Shown: in pieces, positions 12,501 through 27,900 of the stretch
Position numbering within the stretch: the stretch's first letter is position 1
How the letters are laid out: each line of letters starts with the position of its first letter
Assembly: GCF_030936135.1 (NCBI RefSeq)
Contig: NC_082595.1
Coordinates: 14,831,930-14,895,929 of the forward strand
Source: Gavia stellata
Lineage: Eukaryota; Chordata; Aves; Gaviiformes; Gaviidae
Length of the DNA: 64,000 nt
Direction of reading: 5' to 3'
Program-made: the position numbers and the translations under genes
The notes under the pieces: model-generated
The model's input: the letters and a program-made list of their open reading frames with translations, nothing else
Databases searched by the model: none
Told to the model about the DNA's origin: nothing

Positions 12501-15500
12501 AAATTCCATGTGAATCTCAGCACAGAAAATGGACTGGTGCTTTAAATCTTGGAGAGTTGTTCACATCAGTAATGAATTTCAAATAATTTATTCACTTCAA
12601 GTGTAAGTGGTTGGCATACAGTCCTTACAGCTGGTTTGTTGAGATAATTGATTTCCATATAGTTTAAAGATGGGGAAAAGAAACATATGACAACTACAGC
12701 AGGTTTCGAGGCAATTGTGAATGCCATATCAGTTTAATTATAGCTCCATCTTTAGCTGACATGGGTTCTGTCCTGTTGGAATTAAAATATCCCAGCAACT
12801 TGAAATGTAACAGTGATGAATTTTTTATGTTCTTCTACCTACCTTGCATGCTAGCTTAGGGCACTGTTACAAGTACACTTCTAGCTTTTTTCAGTGGATA
12901 GTTAACATGACATGCTAGACTGGTCTGCATGACACAGATAACTCTAGGGAATAGCAACAAAGTAAATGAGATGCATTAGTATCTGGATGTGAACTGGGGG
13001 ATATAAGTTCTCAGAACTTCTTGTTTAATTTATAGAATTGGGTTTTTTCCCCTGTGCATAAGATTTCAAAATGGTAATCATATTCAGGAAATGAGATGTT
13101 CCCACTTCAGGTACTAATATCAATATGTAAAAGATAATCATTAACCAGATGTACTACTCAGCAGTGTCTATTATATGTAAACAAGCTAACTGAAGTGATA
13201 AAAGAAGCTTTTACTTGAAATTTAGTTTTATTGACCACAGAGACACTGGGAAAACTGGGAGATTGTTTGGTTTGGGGTTTTTTTTATTGACCACTGTATG
13301 CACAAACATACGTAATAAAAATTTGCATTGCAGCTAACACCACAGTGTATGAAACATCCCCGTTGTATGAGGTCCAAGCTGGCTGCTCCTGCATATGACC
13401 ATATAAAAGGAGACAGGCTGCATCTCCACGTTTTCACATATAGGACATACAGAATGAGCAGAGAACCAGGACTACTAGAAACCCCAAACTTCACTCCATT
13501 TTTTTCTTTACACTAAAAATTGCATCACATAAATTGTAAATAGAAGAGCTTTATTTCATTCTTATTCCATTCTTACTCCATTCCTAAGTTTCACAGAGTA
13601 GAAAAAGAAGTAACTGATGGGCTGTCTAGTAAACTTTCATGTAGTCAGGGGCCTGATTCCCTACTGTGTTGTTTCTGCTTCACTTGATGTAACTTCCCTG
13701 ATTTCAGTCAAGGTCCTACACTTAAGCTCCAGTATTAAATTAAAGTAATTCCTGTGGAATGAGGCCACAGTTTTGTTTCAGGTTAAAAGAAAATTTCTGA
13801 GTATACCTCAAATATCCTTCCATCATCTGAATAAACTGGAATAAATGAGAATGGACCCTTCTCTGAAATAAATTCTAAACGGTAATGATGAAATAAGGAC
13901 TTCAGTGGTCTAGCTTGACATAGACGGCACAACATTCCTTACCATTAACTCCTTTTTTTATAGATATATATAAACTTTTCTTTTGACATTGCTCTTATTG
14001 ACATAGCAGAAGGTTCCCCAGCATTGTGATTCCTAGCTTCCAAGATTTCTTAGGGAGTAACTGCTGATGATCTGCCAACTTGGGATAAAAGTATTTGGTA
14101 AAAATAGTCAGTAGATTCCACAGTGGTCAACACTTCACAAGAGAAAGGCAGAGAAAGGATAGGGTAGAGGCTTGATCTTAGCAGTGGATATAGCTGGTTG
14201 GAGCTGATAGTACCAGTAACAAGTCCATAAAAAAAAGAGGCTCTTAAATTCCTGAGGATTATTTTAGCCATAATAGGTCATAATCATGCTTTGGGCAAGT
14301 TTAGTTTGGGGAAAACACTGAGTTAAACATTACTTACAAGGCACCAAAGCGTAAGGCTTCTGATATTGGCTTCCAGCTCCAATTCCAGAATTGCAAGCTT
14401 TCATTTAAAATGAAGCACAACAGCAAGGTGCTGGAAAGGATTAGTTGCAGGTCCCCGACAGTCACCACACAAATATTTTGGGATGCCTAAGCCCATCACA
14501 AATTTGCTCCCTGTTTGTGGCTCAGATATGTAGCTTTGATTCTGAGTTTATGTGTGCATTATGAGCACATATTCATCATTTGGGGTTGGAGCTCAGACAG
14601 AATCTTGTATCAAGAAGTCCCTGCATGGAGATGAGTGAAGAACTTAAAATGGGGGCTTTATGCAGAAGGAACACTCTCTCTAGCATCTGTTTCTAAAATA
14701 CAAAGGAAAATTTAGATTGCACAAGAAATGACATTGGTTGATTTTGTTAGCAAGTGGCTCCTGAAATATATCAAGGAGTGGAAGTCAGCTGGAAACTGTA
14801 ATAGAGAAATCACTGTGCAAAGTACCATCTAGACTTCCTACGTGAAAACAAAGTTGCAAATATACTCTTTCACTGTTAGATACAGGCTTAGGTCTTGTTG
14901 ATACGCCTGAGGTGGCTTGTTATGGGCAAGGAGGAATTCTGCCAATGGAGATAAGGTAGCCAAGTGTGAAATCTGCTATAAACAATGGAAGTGGTCTGCA
15001 AAAGCACTGTGCCATGGGATTTAACCTTCTGTAACTCTGAATCCAGTCAGGTGAGTAGGGCAAGCTAATAAATAGATGCCAACAATTTTTTTGCGTGTCA
15101 CACTTTTATTATACATTCCAGGTTGCCTCATTGCCTCCCAAACTGGTAAGTTAACTTGAATACTAAATAGATACCTGTGCAGTGATACTTTTCTTTTTAC
15201 TCATTGACAGTAATTTGTAACACCCTGCTTCCTCGCCTCAGCCTGCACAGGGAGAGAAGGGGACAGCTGGAGGATAGAGTCTCTCAATCTCCATTGACAG
15301 ATGCTTACAAAATTATCTTTGACTTCAGAGGGGATGTGATCTGTCCAAGCATCTAGTATCTTTAGTAGCTTTTGGGACCAATGTTTATTAGGTCTCAGAG
15401 TGTCTGTTTTTACTTTTCAACCTCAGCCACTGAACAGCCATACTCACTTTCAAAGGCAAAGACTAAAAATCCCAGAGCTATATAATATGTTTTCAAATAT

Positions 15501-17294
15501 CTTAAAACAACATTTCCTGTGTGCCTTTTTTTGTAAATGTTGTTCCTATATCCAAGAAGAAATAGAACTTTAAAGTCTATATAGAACACAAGGAATTGCA
15601 CGTCAATTTTCCACTACTTCTAAAATATAACAAAAAGTGAGTCATCGACAGGATTTTGTCCCACTTGGAGTTAGTGGAAAAACTTTCATTGACTGATGTG
15701 ATTCAGACTCCAGTCTTCCAGCTCTTATTTGCGGTGACGAAAAGTATTTCTGGACATCCCAGACCTGCAACTACATGGCAGAACATGTCTTTTCAGCTCT
15801 TGGAATGTACTGTACTGTGGCAAGCTGTTAATCATGCAACAGGGTTAATCTATTGGGAAGTCATTGGACAACTATATCCGTAATCATGAAAACTGTACTA
15901 AGTAAAGAAAACAACTTGGGCACATTTGTTGCTTTCATTGCTGAAGGCTACCCTAGTGCTGTATGTCTTGAGAAGAGCTGCAATAGCAGCAGAGCTGCTG
16001 GCAACAAGAGTGGCAAAGTTTGTAGGGCTAGGTTGAAAGGCATGGGTGTTGACAAGAGAATGACCTTTTGGGCATTGGAACTTCACCCTGCATTGCCCTT
16101 ACTTTTGCCTGAGGCTTTTTTTACCTCAGTGTTCAACCTGACCACTTGGCTCAGACCCATTGTCCTAGCCAGGTGACATCTTGCTACCTACTGTCTTTCA
16201 TGCAAGTGTTTCTGTCATATGGTGGCCCAAAATCTTACTATTTCCTTTCAGTTTCTGGTCAAAAAGTGGTGTTTAACTTTTCTAACTTGCCGAGAGAGTA
16301 GGCATGTTTGGATCAGTGTGTTGCACAAAGGATGCTGAAACAAATTCACACGAATGAAAATTTATTAGCAGGCTCCATAGCAGACAACGGTCCACCTACC
16401 TCCAGGAGGGCCCTGTGGTCTCAGGGAGCCCTGGTGCCTGGTACCAGTGCATAGCCTCCACAGTGTCAAGATCATCATTCATCCCTTTCAGTGCCATGCA
16501 GCAGAAGATCAGGAATCCTCTGTGTGTCCTTTCATAATAAAAACCATCCAACCTTCCAACCATACCCTGCGCAGCACACACCAGTCACTGGCCATGGGGA
16601 GGACAGCCTGCTGTAGGGAGTTTTGTTCACTAAAAAGGAGGTGGCATCTGGAAGTAGGTAGAAACCATTGCTTGTGATCATTTGCACAGCTGTATGTTCT
16701 CATTAAAAATGACAGTAAATTTATCAACAAATGCATCCGTACTCCTGAAGTGCTCGATGAGCTCATGTGAAAAATATATTAATAAATCCTACACATTATG
16801 TAATTGGATGTTGCCTAATGTTTAAAATCACAGCACAAAAATGGAAAGCCATGTTTCACATTAAACCTATGCCTGCCTTTGCCCAGATTGTGTGCAAGAA
16901 TTCCCTAAAGCTTCTTCTCTGCACCAAGGTGTAAAATGCTGTGTGGAGAGTCTCCCCTGCAGAGTAGGGGACAGAGTGGTACTGCTTCTATGCTGAACTA
17001 TTTGTGTTTGATCCATATTGCACACATACTGATATTTGTGGGAATGTAAAGAGCCTCAAGATGGAAAAGAATATTATAATATTTAAATATAAACTGGATA
17101 GCCACCTTGAGTGGTTTGTATTACCTAAATTCCTGGAAATAAAATAAAGAATTATTAAATAAGTGCATTTCACTTATCCAGATCTGAAACAACTATTTCA
17201 CAACTAGTCTGTTAGCATAGAACCAGTAGTAATGGTGGACAGGATAACACAAGGAAGCAGGCACTTGACATGTAATCCCTGTATTTCCTCTTTT

Positions 17295-17316
17295 CATATG
17301 AAATTCATATGAAATT
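17295..17316. repeat. 11-bp exact tandem duplication
   Basis: CATATGAAATT is present twice in direct tandem (17,295-17,305 and 17,306-17,316). Each copy contains an NdeI-type CATATG E-box-like palindrome. It is most likely a small slippage duplication. Confidence 0.8.
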
Positions 17317-20300
17317 ACATAGACAATCACACAGACAAACAATGCACGTAGTACTTATCTTCTTCCCCTTCTTAATGCATCAAACATAACAATACCAGTT
17401 TAAAAGAATGGCTTTTACCCACACATTTAATTTGACAGAAAATAAAAAATTGAATTCCCATGAGCAAAAAAAAAATTAACGCAGACCTTTTCACTTTTGC
17501 TCTTGAATCTCCTTTGCTTCCAATATTGTACGTTAGTAGTCATACATGATCTTCTGTCTGGACTATGCTGCTGCTTTATGCCAGATGCAGAAGTGAATTG
17601 ATGCAGTCTGCATGGCAGTGTACATATGCATAAGATGCAACCTGCTTGCCCTTGGTGACTGTGAGTACCAAGGCTCTGATAGAGGGTTTGATCCCCTTTG
17701 TGATCTTTCTCCAAAACACTTCTTACTAACTTAGAAATTTTTGGTTGATTAAATTTGTGTCCGCTGTCTCCTATTTAAACAAAAAAACAAAACAAAGAAA
17801 AAACATGCAGTGTTTCATATCTATGCATGAGCAAGAGGCCTTGATTTATTTGCTCTCTTGTTTGCATAGCTCTAACTATGGTTATTTATCTAGATTATTT
17901 ACTATTCATAAACCTCTATAAACACTGGCCACACACGCCATCAGTATGTTTGCAGTTCTCCATCTGCAGTGATGGATTCTGACCAACCTTTCAGAAACAT
18001 TTCATAGTCACTTCATTCTAGAAATAGTATCTTGCTGACTAAGGAATAAATTTGAGATCTTGACCCCATATTCAGTCAGTCCTTTATATAAACTGACTTC
18101 AGAGTAATAATTAGGAATTTTCATCTCCACATAGGCTTACAGGTTGTAACAATGAGTTTTATAAAGAATTAACTATTTTCAGCTGAACCTGTGACACTCA
18201 TACTTCTTTTTACTTATTTTGATCATAAAATATCAAGATCTTGCTGTAGTTTTCAATCAATATGAAATGCATTTTGTTTATAAATGAATATTCTGTTTTG
18301 CTGCATTGGTTTATAATGAATAAACAGCAGCAGCTAAATACAGAAAGATTAATTTTCACTTTTATCATTCACTTAGAAGAAGTTATTCTCCAATTACTTA
18401 TTACCTATTGAATAATACTGAAATTAAAATGAGAAACCGAGTCAATATTGCATGCATCAAAAATTATTAAAATCTTCACTTACTGAGAACTGTGAAATGT
18501 TTATTGGTTTTTAGACATAGAGTCCTCCAGGGAGTGCTACAAATCCACACAAACTCACTGCATCTTCGATTTGCATTTGGAGCGTTCATTTAGACAAAAT
18601 ATGTGTAAAAACTCCTGTAGGCAGACAGCTCTCTAGCGACTATACATCTGCAAAGGCTCAAGAACATAAATTATTCCAGCGTGAGTCTGGAATAAATTAT
18701 GCTCACTTCACAAAGTCTAGATCAGCTTGATCCACACAATAGTGAAGGAAAAATTGTTGTGTTTTAGAGTTAGGGAACAAGAGTTTATTTAACAATCCTG
18801 TATACGTGTGTGTAATTTTACACTGAATTTTTTTCTAAGTAACATAGCATTAATGAAACCAACAAAGGAAAGAGGACTTGTGAAAGTAGGACATGAAATG
18901 ATGTGAGACTGGCCTGGTACAGCAGGTTCCCAGAGCTACATCAGAGCCAAAGGTAAAGCAGCTGCCTTCTCCTCAGGAAAAAAATGAATCAAGCTTTTTC
19001 CCCCACAGCAGCCTGCTTAGCTCAGATCCCTTAAAGCTACTCTGTGTCCCCTGCAAAGATAAAAGCACTGTACTTTCTCTTCTAGTTTGTATCTCATAGA
19101 CTATCAAAAAGACTATTCAGATTGGATCAAACAAAAAAAAAAAAATTCCCAATATTCCGTCTCCAGAACCAGAGCAACTCTACAGTTGCTTCTATTATAT
19201 ACCCAGATATTGCATCTGAACACTGCATTCAACAACTGTGATAGGGCTTGCCTTCCATGAATCTACTGAGTCTTTTCTGAGTCCGCTTACCTTTAAGCCT
19301 TTGCTCTCTTTCATTTGGTTTGTTCCTCAGTAATTTGTTTTATACCACTTGTTCCTGTGTTGTGATAAATGGTTAATAATCTTTCATATTTACCTTCTCT
19401 GTCTCCTGAAGAAATAATACCCTATGTTAGCCCTATGTAATTTCTTGTCCACACAGAAGTCTTATTCTATTTAAACAGTCCTCATTCAGAAGCTGTTCAA
19501 TGCAGCTGACTATTCTTTCTGTCTTTTGGTGTATTTTTCTGGGTTTACCTATATAGATTTTGAGACGAGGTGACTGTACACCACAGGCAGAGTAGTTTGT
19601 GATTTGTTCTCTAGTATTTCCCTAATAATTCTTAATTGTTTTTGCTGCTGCTGAGCACTGGGCTTACATCTTTATCAGGCTCTCCAAGATCTGTTTCCCG
19701 AGATGAAATAGCTAATTTAGTGCTCATCGCCATGTAGATGTATTTGTTTTCCCTACGTATATTGTCATTATTGAACTAGAATTTATTGACTTCTATTTTA
19801 TTACCCAGCCACTCAGTATCAAGAGGGTTTTTTTTAATTCTTCACATAAATTTTAGCTTTTCTATCTTGAGTAATTCTGTGTTAATATAGATCTCAACCC
19901 AGATTCCCATGGGTCTCCAGCGGTAACCTCCTTTCCTGGAGAAAACTGACCATTTATTCTTTCTTCCTTATTTGTTTCCCTCATGCTTTTCCCAGTGGTG
20001 AACACACCGTGTTTATCTGTGAAATCAAGACTGATTTGTACTGTCATATTACAGCTACTAACACTGTTTCAGGCAATGAAATATGCAATTAGTCTTCCTT
20101 GACATTTGCCTTTTCTTTTTCTTTCCACATTATTTCTTGATATAGTTCTTAACGTCTTTTTTGCTTCTGTTTTCTGTCTCTATCACTTTCCCTCCCTGTG
20201 TCATTGTGTTCACTTCCTCATCCATCCACTTTCCTATCCAACATCTTCTCCTGTTCAGCTCTCCTGCAGGGTCTCAACCCTTTCCTCATTACTCCCATCT

Positions 20301-21923
20301 CTTTATGCAGGCTTACTACAGCTAGAATAACTGCATATGTGTGTCATTTCTCTCCTTACTCTATCCATCTCTCTTTCACTAAAAATGGAGGCAACCAGAT
20401 GCAATCTGTGCATGAGCCAAAGTCACTGAACCTAGTGGAAGTGTCTCCACTGGAGTAAGTAAAGTTGGAGTCAAGTTTTCTGTGAAAGCAGGCTGCTTTA
20501 TGTATGAGGCTGGTTTATGGGTTGACACTGCACTGCTATTCCCAGCAGAGTCAGGTGGTAGGGAATATGCCACGTCTCCTCTTGGGCTGTTCAACCAGAT
20601 GATTTGGACTTCATGATAAGATGAGGAGATTTCCCCAAATGGGTTGAGGTGCATCAGGCTGAATCATACTCCTCCAGGCTCATGTGCCTCTCTGGTGAAT
20701 TCCATGCAAGGGGTATATAACTCTAGGAGGAAAACTGTAAAGGTTCAGCTACCTATGCCTTTCCTAATATTTGGCAACTAGGGGATAACAGAGCTGCCAG
20801 AACACATAGAGAACAATGAACAAACCAGTGTGCCATGCAGGAAGTAGATTAAGTCACCTAGGTTTGCTGCAGATGCCTGTAGAGGCAACAACAGCAAAAC
20901 ACAGGACACCGAGCATTGCAGTCACTAGCTTGGAGAGCTCTATTGAATTTTGCTCTTCAGTCCCATGACTCCTGCAAAAAGGGAGGAACCGCAGTGCTTA
21001 GATGTGTTAGCATGATCATAGCAGAGATGGAACAGCCATCCTATCTCCCGCCTGTCACCAATGACACCTGTGGAGCAACACATGTTGGGACATCATAGTG
21101 GAACTTCTTTCCCACATGATGGAACCTTCCCACATGGCGGGACTTCTTTCCTCATACCTCAAGCCTTGACTCTCTTAACTGCCCTTTTTGATGCCAGCAA
21201 TTCCTTTTCTTCCTCATATATCCAACATCCTTGGTTTATCCAGTCATCACCAGGGAGCTCTGTGGGATTCAAGATTCCCAGTACATGGAAGATTTTGTGA
21301 GATGGGAATATGTGATGGGTGAGAAAGTGGAAAAGGTTATTTCTGTGATGTGGTTTGTTACTTTTACCATTCTGAAAGCCATTTGTCAAGTGCTAAGTCA
21401 AATAACAGATAACTTAGGACATTGTTCTTTAATCTTCACAGGGAAGTATCTGTATTTTTCAGCTATCTCCCCTGGACTTTATTCTTACATTCACAAATAT
21501 CTTACTCCTTCAATGGCACTGAAACCAGCAGGGATATTTTGTAGAGTGAGATATTCTTCCACCAAATGAATATTCTCCATGAGATAAGAGTGGTGGATTG
21601 AACATACATGGCACAGTGAGGCAATCTTCAGAACTGGGGACAGCACGGGGGAGTGAAGGTGCCACAATTAACTATTTCAGTGAAAATAACTGAATGAGGC
21701 AGCTGTTATGTGTTAGAAGTGGCCACGCTGCTCTCCTTTTGCCAAGGATTGTTTTCTGTTGGGTTTCTGTTTCTCTTCTTCAGGGTAGTCAGGATATTTC
21801 TGCTGTTGCAATGCTTTTGCACAAAGGTTCTTTGTGCCAAATAACATCATATTTTTGCAGGAGGGTGTTCATAGTTATTATTCCTTCAATGCGTCCCTAA
21901 TTAATTTTGCCAAAGCCACCCAC

Positions 21924-21951
21924 CTTCTGCCACCTGCCAGGTGGCAAGAAG
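21924..21951. promoter_or_regulatory. 28-bp palindrome with paired E2-boxes
   Basis: The left arm CTTCTGCCACCTG (21,924-21,936) and the right arm CAGGTGGCAAGAAG (21,938-21,951) are inverted copies with a one-base bulge and a one-base centre. The centre reads CACCTGCCAGGTG, two inverted E2-box sites of the kind bound by ZEB/Snail and some bHLH factors. The symmetry is seen directly. A regulatory role is inference. Confidence 0.4.
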
Positions 21952-24900
21952 AAATAATGTGGCTCCAGACAGCTAGACATTTTGAAGGACAGAAGAAGAC
22001 GTGGTGAGGTGAGAAGGATACGGAGACAAATTCAGACCATCACCTCACAATAGCTTCTTTTATATGATAGCTTACGAATCATAATGGACTATTATATCTT
22101 TAGTATATAAACTAGGGTGTTAAAAACCCACAGATTATGAAATTGCAGCAATGTTATGAAGCAAGAGACGCTAAAGCCCTTTTTGGTCTGATATATCAAT
22201 GGCAACAATAATACAGTTATTGTAGTGATTCTTTTTAACCAGTAAGCCGAGTCCTTATAGACAATGCCCATAGTTTATACTTCCCATAAGTACAAACATG
22301 TATTATAGTAACTGTTTCCACATTTCCATGTGCTTCCAGTTATTTATCTTAATTGTGGAAACAAAAACAAACACACAGCATCTAAAGAAATGGCTTGACC
22401 TTCCTTCCATAGGCCACATCCTATATTCTTTGCATGCTCCAAAGCTACCTTGCACTCTGATTAGCTTGACCAGGAGTTGTGTTTGTGTATATACCCACAC
22501 AAAATGTATATATAACCTGGCCTCACAAAGCTCCACGGCGCTGAACTGAAATCCCAGTAGAATTTCAGCTATGGCATTAATCATGTATTCATGACTGAAT
22601 GAATATTTAAGAGTCCCTAGAAACTTTTCTTTAAAGTATGCAACCCCTAAATATTCGGGTTTAAATTATGGTCCTTTAGTTAGGATTTATTAGACTATTT
22701 CATATTTGCCTTTCTGTTTATTTTGTAAAAGTATACTTGTCTAGCACACATTTTTATGCCAGCCTTGCTTTGCATTTTTACAGTCTGCTAATTAGACCAT
22801 TTTAACTAATTTGTTTGCATTTTGTATGAGCAAGTTGGGCTTTTGGATTGACTAATGTAATTGCAGCCAGTTTCTGCCAAATACAAATTACTCTTTCTAG
22901 TGTGAGCTAGAGAGAAAAGTAAATATTTAATAGCCATCAATATCCTTGCAGCATTTTAGAGTGTGCTTTTTTCCTATGGAAAGTTTAAATAATTTCTTCA
23001 GTGCTTGATTGCACTTTAATGTTAAGAAATTATTTTTTAATCTTTTTTGAAATAATAATGAATTAGACATTTTGCCATCTCCGTAAGGGTTTTATTTCTG
23101 TGCACTTTGCAGTTTTAAATTCCAAGCTTTAAGATCTGGTACTTTCACGTTTGAAGTTTACTCATGTAGCTCTTTATGTATTGAGTACTGTCTCCTGAAA
23201 CCATTTTCCTGGAATGTACTTGGGTTTTAATGTTTCTAAGTGGATGAAGTCAGGTCTTACAGCAATGTTAAATCGTGGGACTTTTGCTTGCTTTCCCTTT
23301 TTTTACGCTTTTTCAGAGGAGCATAGGAGAAGACAGGAACTGCTTAACAAACCTCAGCATTATTGGTATCTGTGTTTTGAACAGCACATCTTATGTTCTT
23401 CATCTCTGCAGAAGTGGACATAAAGACGTAGGTGCACCAGGGACTTAAGCAGGTTAAAGCTCCTCAATTTTCCACCTTAATATTCCTGGGGTAATTGCTA
23501 TGGTGTAGATTGAGAAGACCACCTGCTTGCCAGGGCAGGGCAGCTTGCTTCCTTCCCCTCTTCCTTCCTCACACCTCCCTCCTGCCATGACCTACGCAGA
23601 GGACAGGGGTACGTCTGCCTCACCCAGGGGGCTGCCTCTGAAACGTTATACGCAGACCACACTTCTCAGATCAGGGCCAACGTGAAAGTGCTGAAAGGTG
23701 TTGCTTTCTGACAAAATTTGGTAATGGTGCTCTTCACCCCAGTGTACCCACCTGCACGGTGTCAGTGCATTTTCCGTGGAGTATGAGTGTTTCGGGCTCT
23801 AATTTCTTTTCCCACATGCATCTTTCAAATGCATGGGTCCCATAAGCATCTTAACCAATGGCCTAAGGAGTGGGGCTGCTGTTGCTCTCTGTCCCTCAGT
23901 GAATGTGGGAATAACCCATGGAAAGCAGAAGGGTTTGAGCAGGAGCGGTAGGTAATGGTTAGCTGGTGCTGGGGTTGCCTTAGTGCATTTCTAACCTTAC
24001 CTTACCTTACCTCTTGTCAGTCATCTTGTGCAGCTGGTACCAGTCCCAGGATGCTGTGGGAAAGAGAACTTGCCTTTGGCCATCTTACTGTTTCATCTGA
24101 TGAAGCTAAAATGATAACAGATCAACAGAGAGATCCAGCACAAAGGAGAGAGAAATCAAAACACCTTTTAGCTGAGCCCTTGACATGCCGGTACTCATTT
24201 TCTTTTCAGATAGGGTGCAACTTCATGTAATATTAACCCACCCATAATTATTAATTAAGAGGGTGAATACATAATCACTGCCAAGTGACAACAGAGGTCC
24301 ATGTCATCATCAGGCTATATAACCTGGTTCTGAATTTCATAACCACGACAACAAAATTCCTTCTCTCTATCCCATTCCTGTTACATCAAATGTGTCATGG
24401 AGCGTGAAACAACATGTTTTTGATGGATGCTCTATCACTATCCCTCACTATCTTTGCAATCCTCCCATCATGCACTAAGAACAGGTGCACTGCAAAAGGT
24501 AATAATCTTTTTTTATTTCTGGTGTTTGCCTGGCCTAGATGAACGGGCAGGTGATTCGATCAGTGAACTAACCATGCTGTTCTGAGAAGGTTACTATTAA
24601 CAGGCACTACGACCTGCCCTCCTGGATAAATTTAAGTGTGGCGTTTCGTTAGTAAACCCAACACTGTCATTCTCAGATATCTGCAAGTCTCACAAACATC
24701 AGTAGCAAATTTGAGCATAGCTCAGTGGTAGGATTTGTCTACTTGGATTAAAAACTTTTTTTTTTTTAATTTAACACTACATTTAATGCTAAAATTTAAT
24801 ACTGAAAAGCTGTAATTAACATAACAATAAATTTAAAACTAAATTTCTGGCGTATATTTTCCAACATGGACATGGGCACTCTTTGGGAACAGTGCTCTGT

Positions 24901-27900
24901 GGTCCTAATTTATAATGAATTTCTTGAATAAGTACTTTTTGGTCCTAGATACAGCGAAAAGTAACTTCCTGTGTATCCTTATATTTGTTATTTTGGTACC
25001 AGTATTTTTGGAAACAAAGAGGAGATTATCGAATGGATTTGAGTATGTACCCAGTACTTTTCTGAGTGTGCCTATCTGAATACGTATTGAAAAGCTGGTG
25101 TGATTTTGGTACCCCTGAGAGGAGGTAAAAGGATGGAGGCTTTGAAGATGTTGGTACCATCACACAAGAGGTCTGTCTAAAATAGCTGCACGGGTTGTCT
25201 TTAGGAATGAGAAGGAAGTTAGGTTATTTTCTCACTTCTGACCATTCTACAATTTATCCATGTCTATATTCTCTTGCTGCTAGTAGGATTACTCACGCAA
25301 GTAACACAATAGCACTTTAGCCTTAAGCAGTTGGCCTCCCCACTGATATACAAGTGAGCATGTCAGCTGGTGCTTACTGTGATGCAGAGAACAAATTAAC
25401 CAAGAACTGGACTGGCTCTGTTTTAAGTCATAGATAACTGAAATCTATTTTAATCATTTCAGTCACAGGAAATTATTTTCTAAATGTATTATGTCAAAAC
25501 ATCCCAAAAAGTGGCATGTAATCCAAGGCACATGTTTTATTCTTGATTACATTTGCAAATTCAATTTCAGTCCTTTCAAGGCATTTTGAATTTGAAGTAA
25601 TATTGTTAAACGCTTGTGTTCTTGATACTTAACTAAAGCAGTTTCACAGGAATATTCAATAAAGGACTTCAGCACAATAATTCATTTATTCACTGAATAC
25701 CCTGTCTTAACAACTGACAATTTTTACAAATCTGACCCCTCTCAGAGATTTAGTCATTCTCCGAAACATAACAGCAAGAGATGAGGAGGTGTTAACAAAA
25801 TGTATAGCACTTTCTAAATCATACAATAAATAAATATCCAACATAACATACAGATGCTTTTCACCAGCTACATCACAAGATCTTTCAGTGTCTGCTCTCT
25901 GCTTATGAACTCTCTATTTCTTTAAAAACCTATGAGAATCAATGTCTTTACAATGTCAGGTCCTGGTAAAACTATGTAGGGAAACAAATCCCAGACATTT
26001 ACTTTTCTAAAGCTACAATGGTGTTTCTCACGCTGACTCAGCCTGAGTGCTTCTGCTGTGCTAGGTTGTGTCAGTATTTTTCAGAATTTCGTATTTCAAT
26101 GCAAAATTATTTGTTTGAAATTTTGGCTATTTCTAAGCCCAGTATTTCTGTGCCTGACGCATAGCTTGAATGTAAGGGATGGTGCATGAGTGTCTCTGTG
26201 CTGCTGTAACATTCCAGCAGGAAAATTCTTGATCCAAATGATGAACATACATAGAGTATGGTATTGCAGTTAGTTCCTAAACATATACATCCTCTCGTAA
26301 ATTTGTGCTCTGCACATGACTTTTTTCCATTAAGGATAAACGTACTTAGAAGACAAATTTCCATGTGAATGGCAAGACATTTTGCAATCATTGTGTGAAC
26401 TAAAAGGGGAAATGCCAATCATCAATTTTAGACTATTCTATTTATACCAAGCAGTAGATGTTTCTAGTGTTAATTAAACTCTTTCGAGTATGAGAGCAGT
26501 GAAATGTTGTCCAAGAGAAATTGTTGGTTCATTTTACGTCATTTGCACCTGTAGTTTGGACTTAATAGACCAAAGCGAATATATGTATGGGGAGGGTATG
26601 TGAGGAAAAAGTGCATGCAAAGCAGTGACATGAAGAGCGTGGAAGAAAGAAAAGCTGAAGAAAAAATAATGGTCTGATTAGTTGTTGGTGGAAGATTTTC
26701 TACTCACCTATCTGGCCCTCATAGAGCAATACATTAATACAGGACTTCTGCAAATTTTAGTGTCTTGATCAACACCTGGGTTTGCACCTCCAAGAGTTTA
26801 GGTCTACATCTGGCCATCACCTAAGTAATGCGCTTTGACACAAAGCATTGTTTGTGTTGCTGCTAACTATAAATATTTATTTGTAAAGATGAACATCACT
26901 TAAAAAGGTGATAAAGACATAATGAACAGGAGCCAAAGTTTTGAATTGTTAATCCATTCTATAATGTATGTGAGGTATACTTAAAAAAACAGGAATGCCA
27001 GTTGTATTTGCAAATGGCTTCAGATTAATGAGGGCAGATATAATTCAAAGTACTGTTTAAAGGTCAGTGAGAAGTTTAAAGGTTAAACCCTGCTATTTTA
27101 TTTTTTTTTAGTTCAGAGTCCGAAGGGTTCAAAAAGAAAGGCCCATTTCTACTTTCAGCTACACTAGTGTGAATTTAGTATTCACAAGTGCTTGGTCTTA
27201 GTTGAATTGATGTGGATTTACAGCACAAGGACTACCAGCTCCGGCTCTATATTGTTGCTTTGCTGCTTGGTTGAATGAAGAGGTTTTGTTCAGCTGCCAT
27301 TTTCCCCTGGAAAAAAAAATATATATATCTCCATGTAAATTTGCCCATGGAGTTTTCAGAGCAGAGAAGCTACACAAAACACTCTACATACACTGTAAAG
27401 ATTGGAAATAAATGTATCGGGAAAGGTGAATTTCCACATTAAATAAGCTTATTTGAGGCTCATTATCTTGTAGCAAGAATAACATTCTTCCATCAGCAGT
27501 TCTACAGCATTTTTAAATATGGTGCAAGTGTTGGATTATATTTTACAAGGGAGATTTGTTAACAGTAAAATCATCATATCCCTATTTCTATAATAACCTA
27601 CAGGAGCCACGCCACTGAAACGAAGAATGTCTTATCTCAAATGAGATTTCCAACTAAGATAATCTGAAGAAATATATAACAACACTGTGACTCTTGGGTG
27701 ACTTTATGTTTTCTTTTCGACTTTTTTTTCTACTATTAACAGTAATAAAACCATACTATTTAGCAAAATATTTAAAAAATGTCAGCCAATAAATAAGAGT
27801 ATTCACATTTGCATCTTTTCTTCCTGGAGAAATCCTTCAAGTCTCCCTCTTGGACGTCACTCTTATTCATGTTCCCCGAGGACAGAAAATATTCCAAGGG

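Larger units (their letters stand above)
7239..21923. other. AT-rich gene desert, first part
   Basis: About 14.7 kb without a defensible gene. Only short simple repeats stand out: 8,280-8,304, 9,501-9,556 and 17,295-17,316. Open frames are all near chance length (60-107 codons), and none shows a domain, signal peptide plus body, or paired splice signals that I trust. It is consistent with the long 5' desert expected beside SIX3 in amniotes. Confidence 0.5.

Noticed and set aside
15049..15056. Perfect donor word CAG|GTGAGT
   Set aside because: No paired acceptor with an open exon nearby. Such words occur by chance in this length of DNA.
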